From: Secundilactobacillus oryzae JCM 18671
GTDB taxonomy: Bacteria; Bacillota; Bacilli; Lactobacillales; Lactobacillaceae
Direction of reading: 5' to 3'
NCBI RefSeq assembly: GCF_000740055.1
Contig: NZ_BBJM01000020.1
Location: 1 to 40,199 of the forward strand
Length of the DNA: 40,199 nt
Part shown: in pieces, positions 7,683-17,215 of the stretch
Numbering within the stretch: position 1 is the stretch's first letter
Layout: every line of letters begins with the position of its first letter
The notes under the pieces: generated by a model
What the model was told of the DNA's origin: nothing
What the model saw: the letters and a program-made list of their open reading frames with translations, nothing else
Database searches by the model: none
Translations under genes and position numbers: made by a program

Positions 7683-9173
7683 TTACTTAATTTGATCGAT
7701 TGTTTGTTTAACGTGTTCCAAGGCGGTTTCGCGACCAACTAATTCGATTGATTCTGGTAATTCTGGACCATGCATTTCGTGCGTCACAGCAATTCGGATT
7801 GGCATCCAAAGCTTGCGACCCTTAATACCAGTTTCCCTTTGAATTGCTTTGATTGTTTGGAAAATCTCAACCTTATCAAAGATAGCAATAGCTTGGAGAC
7901 GCTTGTAAAGTTCTTCAAGAACTTGAAGGGCATCCTCGTTATTGTTCAATTCTTCAAGCGCTTCACCTTCAACTTGTTCAGGTTCTTCGAAAAAGACACT
8001 AGCCATTTCGTTGATTTGCGCCATGTAGCTCATTTGTTGCTTGTAAACGTTGATTAACTTACGAGCCCATTCGATGGTCTTAGCATCAGGATTTTCAGGC
8101 AAGTTACCACTCTTGATCAATTGAATTAAAGCCAAGTGCATTACTTCGTCTTCATCAGACTTTTTCACGTATTGGTTGTTAATCCATTCGAGTTTCTTGC
8201 TATCAAATGTAGCTGGTGACTTGCTCAAACGCTTTTCATCGTACATCTTGACGAAGTCCTTGAGTGAGAAGATTTCTTCCTCGCCCACTGGTGACCAGCC
8301 CAAGAGAATGATAAAGTTTAATAAGGCGTCTGGAAGATAACCCAATTCACGGTATTGTTCGATAAATTGAAGCACGGATTCGTCACGCTTTGAAAGCTTT
8401 TTACCAGTATCCTTACTGATAATCAGACTCATGTGACCGAATTGTGGTGCTTCCCAACCAAAGGCTTCATAAATCATCAATTGCTTTGGTGTGTTAGCAA
8501 CATGGTCGTCTCCACGGAAGACGTGGCTGATTTCCATCATGTGGTCATCCACAACAACCGCAAAGTTGTAAGTTGGTGTGCCATCAGCTTTTGCAATGAC
8601 AAAGTCGCCACCAATTGTGCCTGATTCAAATGAGACGTTACCCTTAACGATATCATCCCAGGCATAGGTCTTGTTTTCAGGTACTCGGAAACGAATAACG
8701 GGTTGAATCCCCTTTGCCTTAGCATCAGCAATCTTAGCTTCACGTTCAGCATCCGTCATTCCGGCAAACTCGTATTCGTAGTGTGGCATTTCTTTCCGTG
8801 CTTTTTGTGCATCACGGTCTGCTTGAAGCTCTTCTTCAGATTTGTATGATTCGTAAGCTTTACCTTCATCCAATAACTGTTGAATCAATGGCTTGTAAAT
8901 ATCGCCACGTTCAGATTGACGGTAAGGGCCAAAATCACCTGGCTTGTCAGGACCTTCATCCCAGTCCATACCAAGCCATTTTAAGTTATCAAGTTGGCTG
9001 CGTTCGCCATCTTCAATGTTCCGTTTTGTATCTGTGTCTTCAATCCGGATAATGAACTTACCCTTATTGTGTCGTGCATATAAGTAATTAAATAGTGCAG
9101 TACGTGCGTTTCCAATATGCAAATGTCCAGTTGGACTAGGCGCATAACGAACGCGAATTGATTTGTTTGCCAA
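7683..9173 (-). CDS. gltX: Glutamate--tRNA ligase
   Basis: This is a class I synthetase, 496 aa, with [19 protein letters not shown] near residues 7-25 and the KMSKS-type KLSKRDES near 260. In Lactobacillaceae this enzyme usually also charges tRNA-Gln for later transamidation. The start is a TTG at 9173; no ATG fits, and alignment to the family N-terminus ([10 protein letters not shown]) supports it. The ribosome binding site is weak (AGAGG about 11 bases upstream). A perfect 17-nt palindrome lies in its leader at 9209-9225. Confidence 0.97.
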   Translation of the reverse strand: MANKSIRVRYAPSPTGHLHIGNARTALFNYLYARHNKGKFIIRIEDTDTKRNIEDGERSQLDNLKWLGMDWDEGPDKPGDFGPYRQSERGDIYKPLIQQLLDEGKAYESYKSEEELQADRDAQKARKEMPHYEYEFAGMTDAEREAKIADAKAKGIQPVIRFRVPENKTYAWDDIVKGNVSFESGTIGGDFVIAKADGTPTYNFAVVVDDHMMEISHVFRGDDHVANTPKQLMIYEAFGWEAPQFGHMSLIISKDTGKKLSKRDESVLQFIEQYRELGYLPDALLNFIILLGWSPVGEEEIFSLKDFVKMYDEKRLSKSPATFDSKKLEWINNQYVKKSDEDEVMHLALIQLIKSGNLPENPDAKTIEWARKLINVYKQQMSYMAQINEMASVFFEEPEQVEGEALEELNNNEDALQVLEELYKRLQAIAIFDKVEIFQTIKAIQRETGIKGRKLWMPIRIAVTHEMHGPELPESIELVGRETALEHVKQTIDQIK

Positions 9174-9208
9174 TGCAAATGCCGCCTCTTTCTTAAATTT
9201 CTCAAAAT

Positions 9209-9225
9209 CCGATGATGATCATCGG
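9209..9225. repeat. Perfect palindrome in the gltX leader
   Basis: CCGATGATGATCATCGG (plus strand) has 8-bp arms around one base. In RNA it could form a 6-bp hairpin just before the weak gltX ribosome binding site. It could instead be a DNA operator. No partner is visible in the window. Confidence 0.5.
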
Positions 9226-9341
9226 TCAAAAATCTCGCTCTCTCAGTTTACAATGGAATGACATAAAAATAAAGGTAAGGCACCAGAAATCCGCTGGATA
9301 CTTTTTAATTAGTTAAATCAGATGGACAATTAAGCGCAAAA

Positions 9342-9367
9342 AACGCCAGTCATCGATGACTAGCGTT
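9342..9367 (-). terminator. Intrinsic terminator of radA-yacL
   Basis: AACGCTAGTCATCGATGACT-GGCGTT on the minus strand forms a stem with one mismatch and is followed by TTTTTT. It lies right after the yacL stop codon. Confidence 0.9.
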
Positions 9368-9374
9368 CATTGAA

Positions 9375-10550
9375 TTACTTTTTGTGATTGTTCGAATGTG
9401 TTGAACCATTACTTGCTTTCCGTTCGTGATCAGAAATGCCACGAGAAGAATGTTCTGGTTTAGCAAAAATCATTCGGCCAGCATCTGTTTGAATAGCTGA
9501 CGTAACCGTCACTTCAATCGTTTGGTTCAGGTAGAAACGACCTTCTTCAACGACCACCATGGTGCCATCGTCCAAGTAAGCCACCCCTTGTTGACGCTCG
9601 CTCCCGTTCTTAACCACCATCACCTTGAGCGTTTCACCCGGAATGACCCGCGGCTTCAATGCGTTACTCAAAGCGTTAATGTTCAAGACGGAAACGTTTT
9701 GGAATTCAATCACTTTATTCAAATTGTAGTCGTTCGTTACGATAATGCCGTTAACTTCTTTAGCTAACCGAATTAGCTTACTATCGACTTCTGGAATGTC
9801 CTCATAGTCACCTTCGTACATTTCAACTGGAATAATATCTTCGTTTTGAAGCTTATTCAGAATGTCTAAGCCGCGACGACCACGAACTCGTTTGATACTA
9901 TCGCTAGAATCCGCAATATACTGCAATTCATAAAGAACGAAATTAGGCACTAAGAGTGTGCCTTCCAAGAAACCTGTCTTAGCAATATCATAAATTCGCC
10001 CATCAATCAGAATGTTGGTATCCAAGATTTTGTAATGGTGATAGTTCTTGTCTATTGGTCGATCAATGATGGACGTTTCCTCATCCCCATCCCGGTCGCG
10101 TGAACGTTTTGACCGAAATTGGAACAGCTTACCCCACTCGTCTAATCGCGTCGTACCAAGCCGAAAGCCAAGATAGGCAAACGCCAACATCAAAATCAAT
10201 GGCACGACAGTATTCAGAATAAACAAATCAGACTGGAAGAAGAAAGTCGAAATCAAAACCGCAATGACTAAGCCAATAATCATCGCTAGACTACCAAACA
10301 GGAGATAAATCGGACTCTTAGAAGATAGAAATTGCTCTGCTTGATCGAGTAGTCTGACGAACCACTTTGAAAAAATAAATGATAATAGCGAGAAAATTAA
10401 AAGCCCAATAATAGCGTTCGTGAAAAAATTGTTTAGCACTTGATTATCACCTTCACCCCATAGTTCCCAAAAGACGGGGGTGTATGTGATACCCATGACA
10501 ATTCCGACCACTACAAAAATCAATCGAATAATGTTTGTTTTTCGTTGCAT
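9375..10550 (-). CDS. yacL: PIN/TRAM-domain membrane protein (YacL family)
   Basis: This is a 391-aa protein. Four hydrophobic N-terminal spans cover about residues 8-27, 41-60, 82-104 and 109-127. A PIN nuclease-like domain starts at KILDTNILIDGR (about 172-183) with further acidic residues around VTNDYNLNKV. A TRAM RNA-binding domain (about 293-355) has the GVAYLDDGTMVVVEEGRF stretch. The family lies next to radA in many Firmicutes; its substrate is not established. A GGAGGTG site precedes the ATG. It starts 35 bp after radA and ends at a terminator. Confidence 0.88.
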   Translation of the reverse strand: MQRKTNIIRLIFVVVGIVMGITYTPVFWELWGEGDNQVLNNFFTNAIIGLLIFSLLSFIFSKWFVRLLDQAEQFLSSKSPIYLLFGSLAMIIGLVIAVLISTFFFQSDLFILNTVVPLILMLAFAYLGFRLGTTRLDEWGKLFQFRSKRSRDRDGDEETSIIDRPIDKNYHHYKILDTNILIDGRIYDIAKTGFLEGTLLVPNFVLYELQYIADSSDSIKRVRGRRGLDILNKLQNEDIIPVEMYEGDYEDIPEVDSKLIRLAKEVNGIIVTNDYNLNKVIEFQNVSVLNINALSNALKPRVIPGETLKVMVVKNGSERQQGVAYLDDGTMVVVEEGRFYLNQTIEVTVTSAIQTDAGRMIFAKPEHSSRGISDHERKASNGSTHSNNHKK

Positions 10551-10585
10551 ATGTTTTCACCTCCTTTCAAGGTGTGAACAATCAC

Positions 10586-11956
10586 CTAATTCAAGACCTT
10601 ACGCAATGCCTCGTGAATTGTTGCCACACCAACCACTTCAATATTATTTGGCGGATTCCATCCCTGTAAATTATTCTTCGGAATGTAAATTCGTTTAAAT
10701 CCTAGTTTAGCGGCTTCGGCAACTCGTTGTTCAATCCGATTAACTCGGCGAATCTCACCCGTTAAGCCAATTTCACCAACATAGCACTCATCTGGATTAG
10801 TGCCTTGGTCCTTGTAGCTTGAGGCAATGCTGATTGCCATCGCCAAATCAATTGCGGGTTCATCCAGCTTTACGCCACCAGCAGCTTTCAAATAGGCATC
10901 CTGGTTTTGCAACAATAGGTTAGCCCGCTTTTCAAGAACTGCCATAATCAATGAAACCCGGTTACGGTCCAATCCGGCAGCCGTTCGCTGTGCATTTCCA
11001 AAAACGGATGGTGTGATTAGCGCTTGAATTTCTACCAAAATTGGTCGAGTTCCTTCCATGGACACCACGATTGAGGATCCGGTAGCATCCGCTAAGCGTT
11101 CTTCCAAAAAGATTTCTGAAGGATTTTTCACTTCTCGTAAGCCACCATCGCGCATTTCAAAAATGCCTAATTCGTTAGTGGAGCCAAAACGATTCTTCAC
11201 CGCCCGTAAAATTCGGTAGGTATGGTGAAGATCCCCCTCAAAATACAGAACGGTATCTACCATATGCTCCAGAATCTTAGGCCCGGCGATTGCACCACCT
11301 TTGGTCACATGACCCACGACGAAAATGGTGATGTTATTGGTTTTGGCGATTTGCATCAATTCCGCCGTCACTTCGCGAATCTGAGAAACGGAACCTACCG
11401 CTGAGGTGACATCAGGTTCCGACATAGTTTGAACCGAATCAATCACAACGTAATCTGGCTTTAGCTCCTCAATATTATTCCGAATAGAATGCATGTCGGT
11501 TTCCGGATAGAGATACAAGTTCTCACTATGCACATCTAAACGTCCTGCCCGCATCTTAATCTGGTTAGCACTTTCCTCACCAGAGACGTATAGCACCGTG
11601 CCTCCCGTTTGGCTCAATTGACCCGAAACTTGAAGTAACAGCGTTGATTTCCCAATTCCGGGATCACCACCGATTAACACCAGTGAACCAGGAACAATCC
11701 CGCCACCTAATACGCGGTTGAGTTCCTGCATCTCCGTCTTGACTCTTGGCTCTTCTGCCATCGTCACGTCAGTCATTTTTTCTGGTTTAGCATGGGTTCC
11801 AGAAAAGCTAACCCGCGCCTGGCGGCTCGTGGACTCAGATTCAAGGGTTTCTTCAACCAGTGTGTTCCACTTGCCACAGTTGGGACATCGGCCCAAAAAA
11901 CGTGGTGAATGGTACCCACAGTTTTGACATACAAATTGCGTTTTAGCTTTGGCCAT
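10586..11956 (-). CDS. radA: DNA repair protein RadA
   Basis: RadA is a RecA-like helicase that promotes branch migration in recombinational repair and transformation. The 456 aa have an N-terminal C4 zinc finger (C10, C13, C24, C27), a Walker A motif [12 protein letters not shown] (about 95-106), the RadA-specific KNRFGSTNE motif, and a C-terminal Lon-protease-like domain with [13 protein letters not shown]. It is the first gene of radA-yacL and has an extended -10 promoter at 12003-12030. Its presence with a SigH/ComX-like factor is compatible with competence, but RadA is universal. Confidence 0.97.
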   Translation of the reverse strand: MAKAKTQFVCQNCGYHSPRFLGRCPNCGKWNTLVEETLESESTSRQARVSFSGTHAKPEKMTDVTMAEEPRVKTEMQELNRVLGGGIVPGSLVLIGGDPGIGKSTLLLQVSGQLSQTGGTVLYVSGEESANQIKMRAGRLDVHSENLYLYPETDMHSIRNNIEELKPDYVVIDSVQTMSEPDVTSAVGSVSQIREVTAELMQIAKTNNITIFVVGHVTKGGAIAGPKILEHMVDTVLYFEGDLHHTYRILRAVKNRFGSTNELGIFEMRDGGLREVKNPSEIFLEERLADATGSSIVVSMEGTRPILVEIQALITPSVFGNAQRTAAGLDRNRVSLIMAVLEKRANLLLQNQDAYLKAAGGVKLDEPAIDLAMAISIASSYKDQGTNPDECYVGEIGLTGEIRRVNRIEQRVAEAAKLGFKRIYIPKNNLQGWNPPNNIEVVGVATIHEALRKVLN

Positions 11957-12002
11957 TCCGATTCCCCTTATATTATGATTTGACTTTTATTAACCAAACT
12001 TC

Positions 12003-12030
12003 ATTTTAGCATATTGTGCGAGTTTGATAA
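12003..12030 (-). promoter_or_regulatory. Promoter of radA-yacL
   Basis: The extended -10 is TGC-TAAAAT (-10 at 12003-12008). The -35-like TTATCA is at 12025-12030, with a 16-bp spacer. Confidence 0.6.
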
Positions 12031-12064
12031 CTAATTCGCATGCAGTTTTAAATCCTCTTAAAGA

Positions 12065-12601
12065 TTATTGATCAGACGAGCCAAATCCACCGGTTCTAAC
12101 CGCTTGACCGCCCTTGTCATCATCAGTTGTTAGGTAGTTTAAAAAGACGCCTTGACCAATTCGTTCACCTTTTTTTATTTTCCGGTCAAACAGACCAAAA
12201 TTAATCAATTGAAAGAAAATTTCACCTTCATTATTTTCATTATTATAATAATCAGCATCAATCACACCAATTCCGTTCGGTAAGACGGTCCCATGCTTCA
12301 GCGGACTACTTGAACGGTTAGCCAAAATAAGAACTTCGTCTGGTTGCATGTACGCTTTGATACCGGTAGGAACCAGCAATGGCTTCAAAATCTTACGAGC
12401 TTTTTCCGCGTCTTCATCGGTATACTGCTGTCCCTTTCGGATCAATTTAAGGATTTTGAGGAAATCCAATTTCCAAATTGAAGGCAACACGAAATCCGTC
12501 GCACTTTCAAAATCATATCCGGCAGCGTGAGTCGTCGTTCGGTACGGTAAGTTGAGTCCTTGCGTTTGGTACTTGTTAACAATTTCAAATCCACGTTTCA
12601 T
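12065..12601 (-). CDS. dut: dUTP diphosphatase with an internal insertion
   Basis: The enzyme hydrolyses dUTP to dUMP and keeps uracil out of DNA. The five trimeric dUTPase motifs are visible: AAGYDF (26-31), NRSSSP (95-100, variant of GRSS), GVIDADYY (112-119), RIGQGVF (about 147-153) and RTGGFGSS near the end. At 178 aa it is about 30 residues longer than common bacterial trimeric enzymes. The extra, partly charged helical segment lies at about 43-75, between motifs 1 and 2. Related insertions occur in lactobacilli from what I recall. It lies upstream of radA and divergent from pepC. Confidence 0.9.
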   Translation of the reverse strand: MKRGFEIVNKYQTQGLNLPYRTTTHAAGYDFESATDFVLPSIWKLDFLKILKLIRKGQQYTDEDAEKARKILKPLLVPTGIKAYMQPDEVLILANRSSSPLKHGTVLPNGIGVIDADYYNNENNEGEIFFQLINFGLFDRKIKKGERIGQGVFLNYLTTDDDKGGQAVRTGGFGSSDQ

Positions 12602-12730
12602 CGTTAAATCCTCCCAATATTATCTTGTCACCAGTTTACACTAAATAATGACACTCGCATTGTAAAATTAGACTTAATTTATTAGAACATTGGAGTACAA
12701 TAAGAAAATAAGCAAAGGAGAGTGACCAAT

Positions 12731-14080
12731 TTGAGTGAATCATCAAAATCCGCCATTAGTTTGGCACAAATTAACCAGTATCATGACAATTATTTGGCAC
12801 GCAAGGATGCTAAAGTCATCCAGCGTTCAGTTTCCCACCAAGGGATTCTAGCAACCAGCGCTGATTTTGCATCAGACGTTGATATGTCCCCTGTTTTCTC
12901 AATCGATTTGAACACGGGTAAAGTCGCTAACCAAAAACAAAGTGGCCGTTGTTGGATGTTTGCCGCATTGAACACCATGCGTCATCATTTAGCCGACCTA
13001 TTTAACTTAACTGACTTCGAACTTTCTCAGAATTACACCAACTTCTGGGACAAGTTCGAAAAGGCTAACTATTTCTACGAAAATGTCTTGGCAACCGCTG
13101 ACCAACCTCGTACTAGTCGTAAGGTGGCCTTCCTCATGGAGACACCACAACAAGATGGTGGCCAATGGGACATGCTTTGTGCCATCATTGAAAAGTACGG
13201 TATTGCACCTAAGTCAGTGATGCCCGAAACTTATAACAGTTCAAAATCTAGCGAACTCAACTCGGTCCTCAACACTAAATTACGTAAAGACGCTATCGTT
13301 TTGCGCAAATTAGTTGCTGACGGCGCAACTGATGACAAGATTCAATCAACTCGTCAATCAATGCTTGCGGACGTCTACAAGATTCTTAGCTACACTTTAG
13401 GCGAACCCGTTCAAAAGTTTGACTTTGAGTACCGTGATGACGATAAAAATTATCACATTGATCGCGACTTAACACCACTTTCATTCTACGAAAAGTACGT
13501 CGGCTGGGACCTATCCGAATACGTTTCAATTATCAACTCGCCTACCGATGACAAGCCATACAACAAGACCTATACCGTTGAAATGCTTGGCAACGTGGTC
13601 GGTGGCCGTCAAGTGAAGCATTTAAACGTCGACATCCAGACTTTCAAAGACTTAGCCATCAAACAACTCAAGGATGGCCAAAGCGTTTGGTTTGGTTGCG
13701 ATGTTGGTAAGAGTTCTGACCGCCAAAAAGGGATTATGGACGTCAACGCTTACCAAAAGGACGAGCTTTTGGATGTTGACCTTTCTATGAGTAAGGCAGA
13801 ACGTCTAGATTACGGTGAAAGTTTGATGACGCACGCCATGGTCTTGACTGGCGTAGATCTGGTTGACGACAAACCAACTAAGTGGAAAGTTGAAAATAGC
13901 TGGGGCGAAAAAGTCGGTACAAAAGGCTACTTTGTCATGAGTGACGCTTGGTTAGACGAATACTGCTACCAAGTTGTTGTGAACAAGAAATACCTTTCTG
14001 AAGACTTACAACAAGCTCAAAGTGAAGCGCCAGCTTTGCTAGAACCTTGGGATCCAATGGGTGCCCTTGCTTCTAACTAA
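12731..14080 (+). CDS. pepC: Aminopeptidase C (bleomycin hydrolase family, peptidase C1B)
   Basis: PepC is a cytosolic thiol aminopeptidase that releases N-terminal amino acids from peptides, important for casein-peptide use in lactic acid bacteria. The catalytic Cys is in NQKQSGRCWMFAALNTMR (C74), the His in SLMTHAMVLTG and the Asn in VENSWGEK. I start it at the TTG at 12731 (449 aa, the usual PepC length): AAAGGAG ends at 12720, ten bases before it and only one base before the alternative GTG at 12722. A candidate -10 TACAAT lies near 12696. A strong terminator follows, shared with gpmA on the other strand. Confidence 0.96.
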   Translation: MSESSKSAISLAQINQYHDNYLARKDAKVIQRSVSHQGILATSADFASDVDMSPVFSIDLNTGKVANQKQSGRCWMFAALNTMRHHLADLFNLTDFELSQNYTNFWDKFEKANYFYENVLATADQPRTSRKVAFLMETPQQDGGQWDMLCAIIEKYGIAPKSVMPETYNSSKSSELNSVLNTKLRKDAIVLRKLVADGATDDKIQSTRQSMLADVYKILSYTLGEPVQKFDFEYRDDDKNYHIDRDLTPLSFYEKYVGWDLSEYVSIINSPTDDKPYNKTYTVEMLGNVVGGRQVKHLNVDIQTFKDLAIKQLKDGQSVWFGCDVGKSSDRQKGIMDVNAYQKDELLDVDLSMSKAERLDYGESLMTHAMVLTGVDLVDDKPTKWKVENSWGEKVGTKGYFVMSDAWLDEYCYQVVVNKKYLSEDLQQAQSEAPALLEPWDPMGALASN

Positions 14081-14092
14081 ATAAATATTAAT

Positions 14093-14129
14093 CAAAAAAC
14101 GATTATCCATTGCGGATAATCGTTTTTTT
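14093..14129. terminator. Bidirectional terminator between pepC and gpmA
   Basis: The arms AAAAACGATTATCC and GGATAATCGTTTTT surround ATTGC, with A and T runs on either side. It serves the convergent pepC (+) and gpmA (-) genes. Confidence 0.9.
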
Positions 14130-14799
14130 AGTCGAGATAATGCTTATTCAAAATATGCAACCAAGCATCAAATTCATACAAAATAGGTTTGCCATTAGGC
14201 ACCTCGACCTTATCAATTTGGTCATCTGAAATCTGATCTAGGTACTTAATGAGGGCTCGAAGGGTACTACCATGTGCCACAACTAATTGGTTATGCCCAG
14301 CTAATAAGCGAGGCGCGATCTGATCCTGCCAATAAGGCATCAATCGCTTATACGCCATTTCCAGGCTTTCGCCGCGCGGCACGATGCCCTGCCAGTTCGC
14401 GTATTTAGGATCATAGTCCGGTTGTGCCAATAATGGTGGAACAACTTTAAAACTACGTCGCCATAATTTAACTTGCGCCTCGCCCACTTCGGCTTTGACC
14501 TGATCTTTATTCTGACCACGCAATGCACCATAGTGACGTTCATTTAAGCGCCAACTCTTGTGCTCTGGAATGTACAATTGTTTCGTCTCTTCCAATACAA
14601 TGTGGGCCGTTTTGATTGCCCGATACAACATTGACGTATGTAAGTCGTGAAAAACAAGTCCCGTCTCCGCAATCAATCGACCGGCATCGTGGGCTTGCTG
14701 AATACCCTTTTCGGTCAAGGGGACATCAGTCCAGCCGGTAAAAATCCGGTCACGATTGGCCTCGCTTTCACCATGCCGCATAATTACTAGTTTTACCAT
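14128..14799 (-). CDS. gpmA: 2,3-bisphosphoglycerate-dependent phosphoglycerate mutase
   Basis: The enzyme interconverts 3- and 2-phosphoglycerate in glycolysis. The 223-aa protein starts [20 protein letters not shown] at 14799. The phosphohistidine motif RHGES (H9), [13 protein letters not shown], the [11 protein letters not shown] loop and the second catalytic HG in [11 protein letters not shown] are all present. The longer frame to 14850 would start inside the promoter, so it is rejected. Relatives in lactobacilli occur as several paralogs, so this may not be the main glycolytic copy. Confidence 0.93.
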   Translation of the reverse strand: MVKLVIMRHGESEANRDRIFTGWTDVPLTEKGIQQAHDAGRLIAETGLVFHDLHTSMLYRAIKTAHIVLEETKQLYIPEHKSWRLNERHYGALRGQNKDQVKAEVGEAQVKLWRRSFKVVPPLLAQPDYDPKYANWQGIVPRGESLEMAYKRLMPYWQDQIAPRLLAGHNQLVVAHGSTLRALIKYLDQISDDQIDKVEVPNGKPILYEFDAWLHILNKHYLD

Positions 14800-14821
14800 A
14801 CCAATTCTTCCTCCGTAGTTC

Positions 14822-14850
14822 ATTTTACCGAACCCGTTATTCAATATCAA
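14822..14850 (-). promoter_or_regulatory. Promoter of gpmA
   Basis: The -35 is TTGATA (14845-14850) and the -10 is TAAAAT (14822-14827), with a 17-bp spacer. It is close to the consensus. Confidence 0.75.
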
Positions 14851-14882
14851 AGGTTTGTTAATAAGTGAACAACCGTGAACCG

Positions 14883-14911
14883 AAAAAACAAGACCTTAAC
14901 AGTCTTGTTTG
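14883..14911 (-). terminator. Intrinsic terminator of the EamA transporter gene
   Basis: The arms AAACAAGAC and GTCTTGTTT surround a 7-nt loop. On the minus strand the hairpin ends in a T run. Confidence 0.85.
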
Positions 14912-14912
14912 G

Positions 14913-15956
14913 TTAGTTATTTGAACTTGGTTCATTCACTAAACTTGAATCATGTGGTGTAGCTAAATCCGCTTGAAGCGTTGTAGCATCCACTGTTTCT
15001 TCAGGATTCGTTAAGTCCGAACGACGAGCTTTGACTCGATTCCCCATGAAGGTAATCACGGATCCAATCAAAATAATGACAATTCCGATGATGGTTAGTG
15101 GTAAAATCTTTTCACCTAAAATGATTGCAGCCATAATCGGTGCCAGCGCTGGTTTGATGAAGAAAACTAGCGAGGCGGTCGAAACGTCTGAACGTTCCAT
15201 GGCAAGGAAATAGAAAGCAAAGCCGCCACCAGTCACGCAGACGCCAATAAAGAATAACAACCAGAAATAATGTAGGTTAACGTTCTGGATGATTGGAATG
15301 GCGCTGAACTGTTTCAATCCACTTACGCCAGCTAAACCGTTCGCAATTAATGGAACATGTGTTAAACCCACTAAAATCAAGAGCTCGGTAGCTCCAGCAA
15401 TAAAAGTATAGGCCGTCATGGTCAACCCGCTGAACCGACGCTTAACGGAACCATATCGCGACACGATACTGTACAAGCCAAACGTTAAGGCTGAGCCGAT
15501 TGCAAGCGACATCCCCAACGGATTGGTGAGGTGGGTTGGGTTCACAATCACAATTAAGCCAACAATCGACACAACCACTGCAATTAGGTTAGCCCGACCA
15601 AGATGTTCGTGCAGTAATAAGTACGAAAAGATGAGTGCAAACACTGGATTGCAGCTAAATAATACGGCCACCGTTGAGGCCTGATCAGAGGCAATGGCCA
15701 ACTGGTATAACGTCATGCTGACAATCACACAGATAAAGCCAGTCAAGGCAAAGAGTCCCCAATCTCGCAATGTGATTCGAATATGACTTTGCGCATTGCT
15801 GTGCGTAGCTAATGGTAGCAGAATCAACCCACCAACATAAAACCGAATCAAATTAAGTTGGATTGGATTAAACGCGCCACCGGCGAACTTCAAAGCAATT
15901 TCCATTGAGCTAAACATTAAAGTTGAAAATAAAATAAAGAGCATTGTTTTTCGCAA
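14913..15956 (-). CDS. EamA/DMT-family transporter
   Basis: This is a 347-aa protein with about ten hydrophobic spans in two EamA repeats (first half to about residue 150, second half from about 175 to 310). It ends in a hydrophilic tail rich in Asp, Thr and Ser. The family moves small metabolites across the cytoplasmic membrane; the substrate is not predictable here. The start is uncertain: TTG at 15956 with a distant AAGGAAG, or ATG at 15944. The promoter at 16002-16030 holds a 12-bp palindrome, so it may be under a specific regulator. A terminator follows. Confidence 0.85.
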   Translation of the reverse strand: MRKTMLFILFSTLMFSSMEIALKFAGGAFNPIQLNLIRFYVGGLILLPLATHSNAQSHIRITLRDWGLFALTGFICVIVSMTLYQLAIASDQASTVAVLFSCNPVFALIFSYLLLHEHLGRANLIAVVVSIVGLIVIVNPTHLTNPLGMSLAIGSALTFGLYSIVSRYGSVKRRFSGLTMTAYTFIAGATELLILVGLTHVPLIANGLAGVSGLKQFSAIPIIQNVNLHYFWLLFFIGVCVTGGGFAFYFLAMERSDVSTASLVFFIKPALAPIMAAIILGEKILPLTIIGIVIILIGSVITFMGNRVKARRSDLTNPEETVDATTLQADLATPHDSSLVNEPSSNN

Positions 15957-16001
15957 AACGTTAAATTGTCGCTTCCTTTTTTAAACTAAAACACAATTTC
16001 A

Positions 16002-16030
16002 ATTATAGGCCGGCCTAAACCGGAATTCAA
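16002..16030 (-). promoter_or_regulatory. EamA gene promoter with palindromic operator candidate
   Basis: The -35 is TTGAAT (16025-16030) and the -10 is TATAAT (16002-16007), with a 17-bp spacer. The perfect palindrome TAGGCCGGCCTA (16006-16017) fills the spacer next to the -10 and is strikingly GC-rich for an intergenic stretch. The -35 overlaps the stop codon of the upstream AEC gene. Confidence 0.65.
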
Positions 16031-16992
16031 ATTTGCTGCGTAAAAGATTTCAACAGTACCATCAAAATTGGGATCACTATTAGACTTAGTAGCGTCGTTT
16101 CGGTTACCATAATAGCCGCAAAGTTTGCATCAGCCCCGTACAGCTTGGCAACTACCGGTGCGTTCGTCATGACCGGCATAGCCGACTGCATAATGAAAAC
16201 TTGTTTCATTAAAAGTGGCATATCGGTTGGCAAAACAAGTAATGACATCACGATTGGTGCAATCAAGAACCGTCCCATTAGGATTGCAATATTGGCACGG
16301 TTAAGCGTCAGGTTGGTAATCCCAACGTTGGCAATCGCGATCCCAATAAAAATCATAGAGAGTGGAATCGTTAACCCACCAATATATTGCATATCTTCCA
16401 TCAGAAAGTTTGGTAATTTAATCTTCAGTAAGACGAGCACGACCCCAAACATAAAACCGAGCAATGGCGGTGAAAAGATTTTCTTCACCGTTGGCCAAAA
16501 CTCAATTTTCTGGTCGACTACCCCATCTTTTTGAATGAGGTAAACGCCTAAAGTCCAGAAAAACGTGGTATTGGCCATGTAATAAACCAACACGTACGGC
16601 AAACTCTTAGTACCAAACAAAGCCATATTCACAGGCAATCCGACGAAAACAGTGTTTGAATTTAAAAACATCGATTCAAACAACCCCTTATGTGACTGAC
16701 GAACTCGGAAAACCTTATATGTCGCGATAGCCAAGGCATACAGAATGAGCATCGAAACCACTGGGAATCTCAGTTCAGGTAACGTCGTTCGTAACGTAGC
16801 CACCGTAAACTGTTTCGTGATGGTATAAATCATATAAGCTGGAAGTGCAATTTGCGTCACCAACCTCGCAATGAGGCGGCTAGCATAATCGTTGAACCAG
16901 CCACGAACCGTAAGTACGTACCCCACTGCAATCATGACCATAATAACCAAGACGCCAGAAATACTCTGATAAAACACACCAAACATTCCCAC
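16027..16992 (-). CDS. AEC-family (auxin efflux carrier) transporter
   Basis: This is a protein of about 321 aa with some ten hydrophobic segments. Family features include the MILYALAIATYKVFRV, VFVGLPVNMALFG and PLSMIFIGIAIANVG stretches. In lactic acid bacteria relatives transport malate or other organic acids, but others differ, so the substrate is open. The start is ambiguous among TTG 16998, GTG 16992 and ATG 16986. I chose GTG because GAGAAAGG lies nine bases upstream of it. No clear terminator follows before the EamA promoter. Confidence 0.85.
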   Translation of the reverse strand: MGMFGVFYQSISGVLVIMVMIAVGYVLTVRGWFNDYASRLIARLVTQIALPAYMIYTITKQFTVATLRTTLPELRFPVVSMLILYALAIATYKVFRVRQSHKGLFESMFLNSNTVFVGLPVNMALFGTKSLPYVLVYYMANTTFFWTLGVYLIQKDGVVDQKIEFWPTVKKIFSPPLLGFMFGVVLVLLKIKLPNFLMEDMQYIGGLTIPLSMIFIGIAIANVGITNLTLNRANIAILMGRFLIAPIVMSLLVLPTDMPLLMKQVFIMQSAMPVMTNAPVVAKLYGADANFAAIMVTETTLLSLIVIPILMVLLKSFTQQI

Positions 16993-17042
16993 TTGCAACG
17001 ACCTTTCTCATGAAACTTTCTTAAGTAATTTTAATGTTTTCC

Positions 17043-17051
17043 ATTATATCA
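17043..17051 (-). promoter_or_regulatory. Extended -10 promoter of the AEC transporter gene
   Basis: TGA-TATAAT on the minus strand is a full-consensus -10 with extended TG. No good -35 is visible, which an extended -10 can tolerate. Confidence 0.6.
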
Positions 17052-17176
17052 TACGCTCTTACTTACTTTGACTAACCAAGATGGTAAAATAACAGTAACC
17101 TTTTTGTCATAATTATCAATAACTTAAGAACACCTTAACAAGTGCACCTTTGCTATTCTTTTCATTAGTTATCAGC

Positions 17177-17182
17177 TATAAT
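17177..17182 (+). promoter_or_regulatory. Candidate -10 of the LCP-family gene
   Basis: TATAAT lies about 34 bases before the start codon. The -35 region is not convincing. An upstream alternative start at 17150 would lie ahead of this element and is therefore unlikely. Confidence 0.5.
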
Positions 17183-17215
17183 ATTGACAGAATTTTTTTG
17201 AATCGAGGGAACCTC

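Noticed and set aside
7554-9374. T-box riboswitches before cysS and gltX
   Set aside because: The T-box core (AGGGTGGNACCGCG) is not present upstream of either synthetase gene, and the leaders are too short.
14800-14850. N-terminal extension of gpmA to 14850
   Set aside because: The extension runs through a good -35/-10 promoter and lacks a ribosome binding site; the ATG at 14799 gives the normal family N-terminus.
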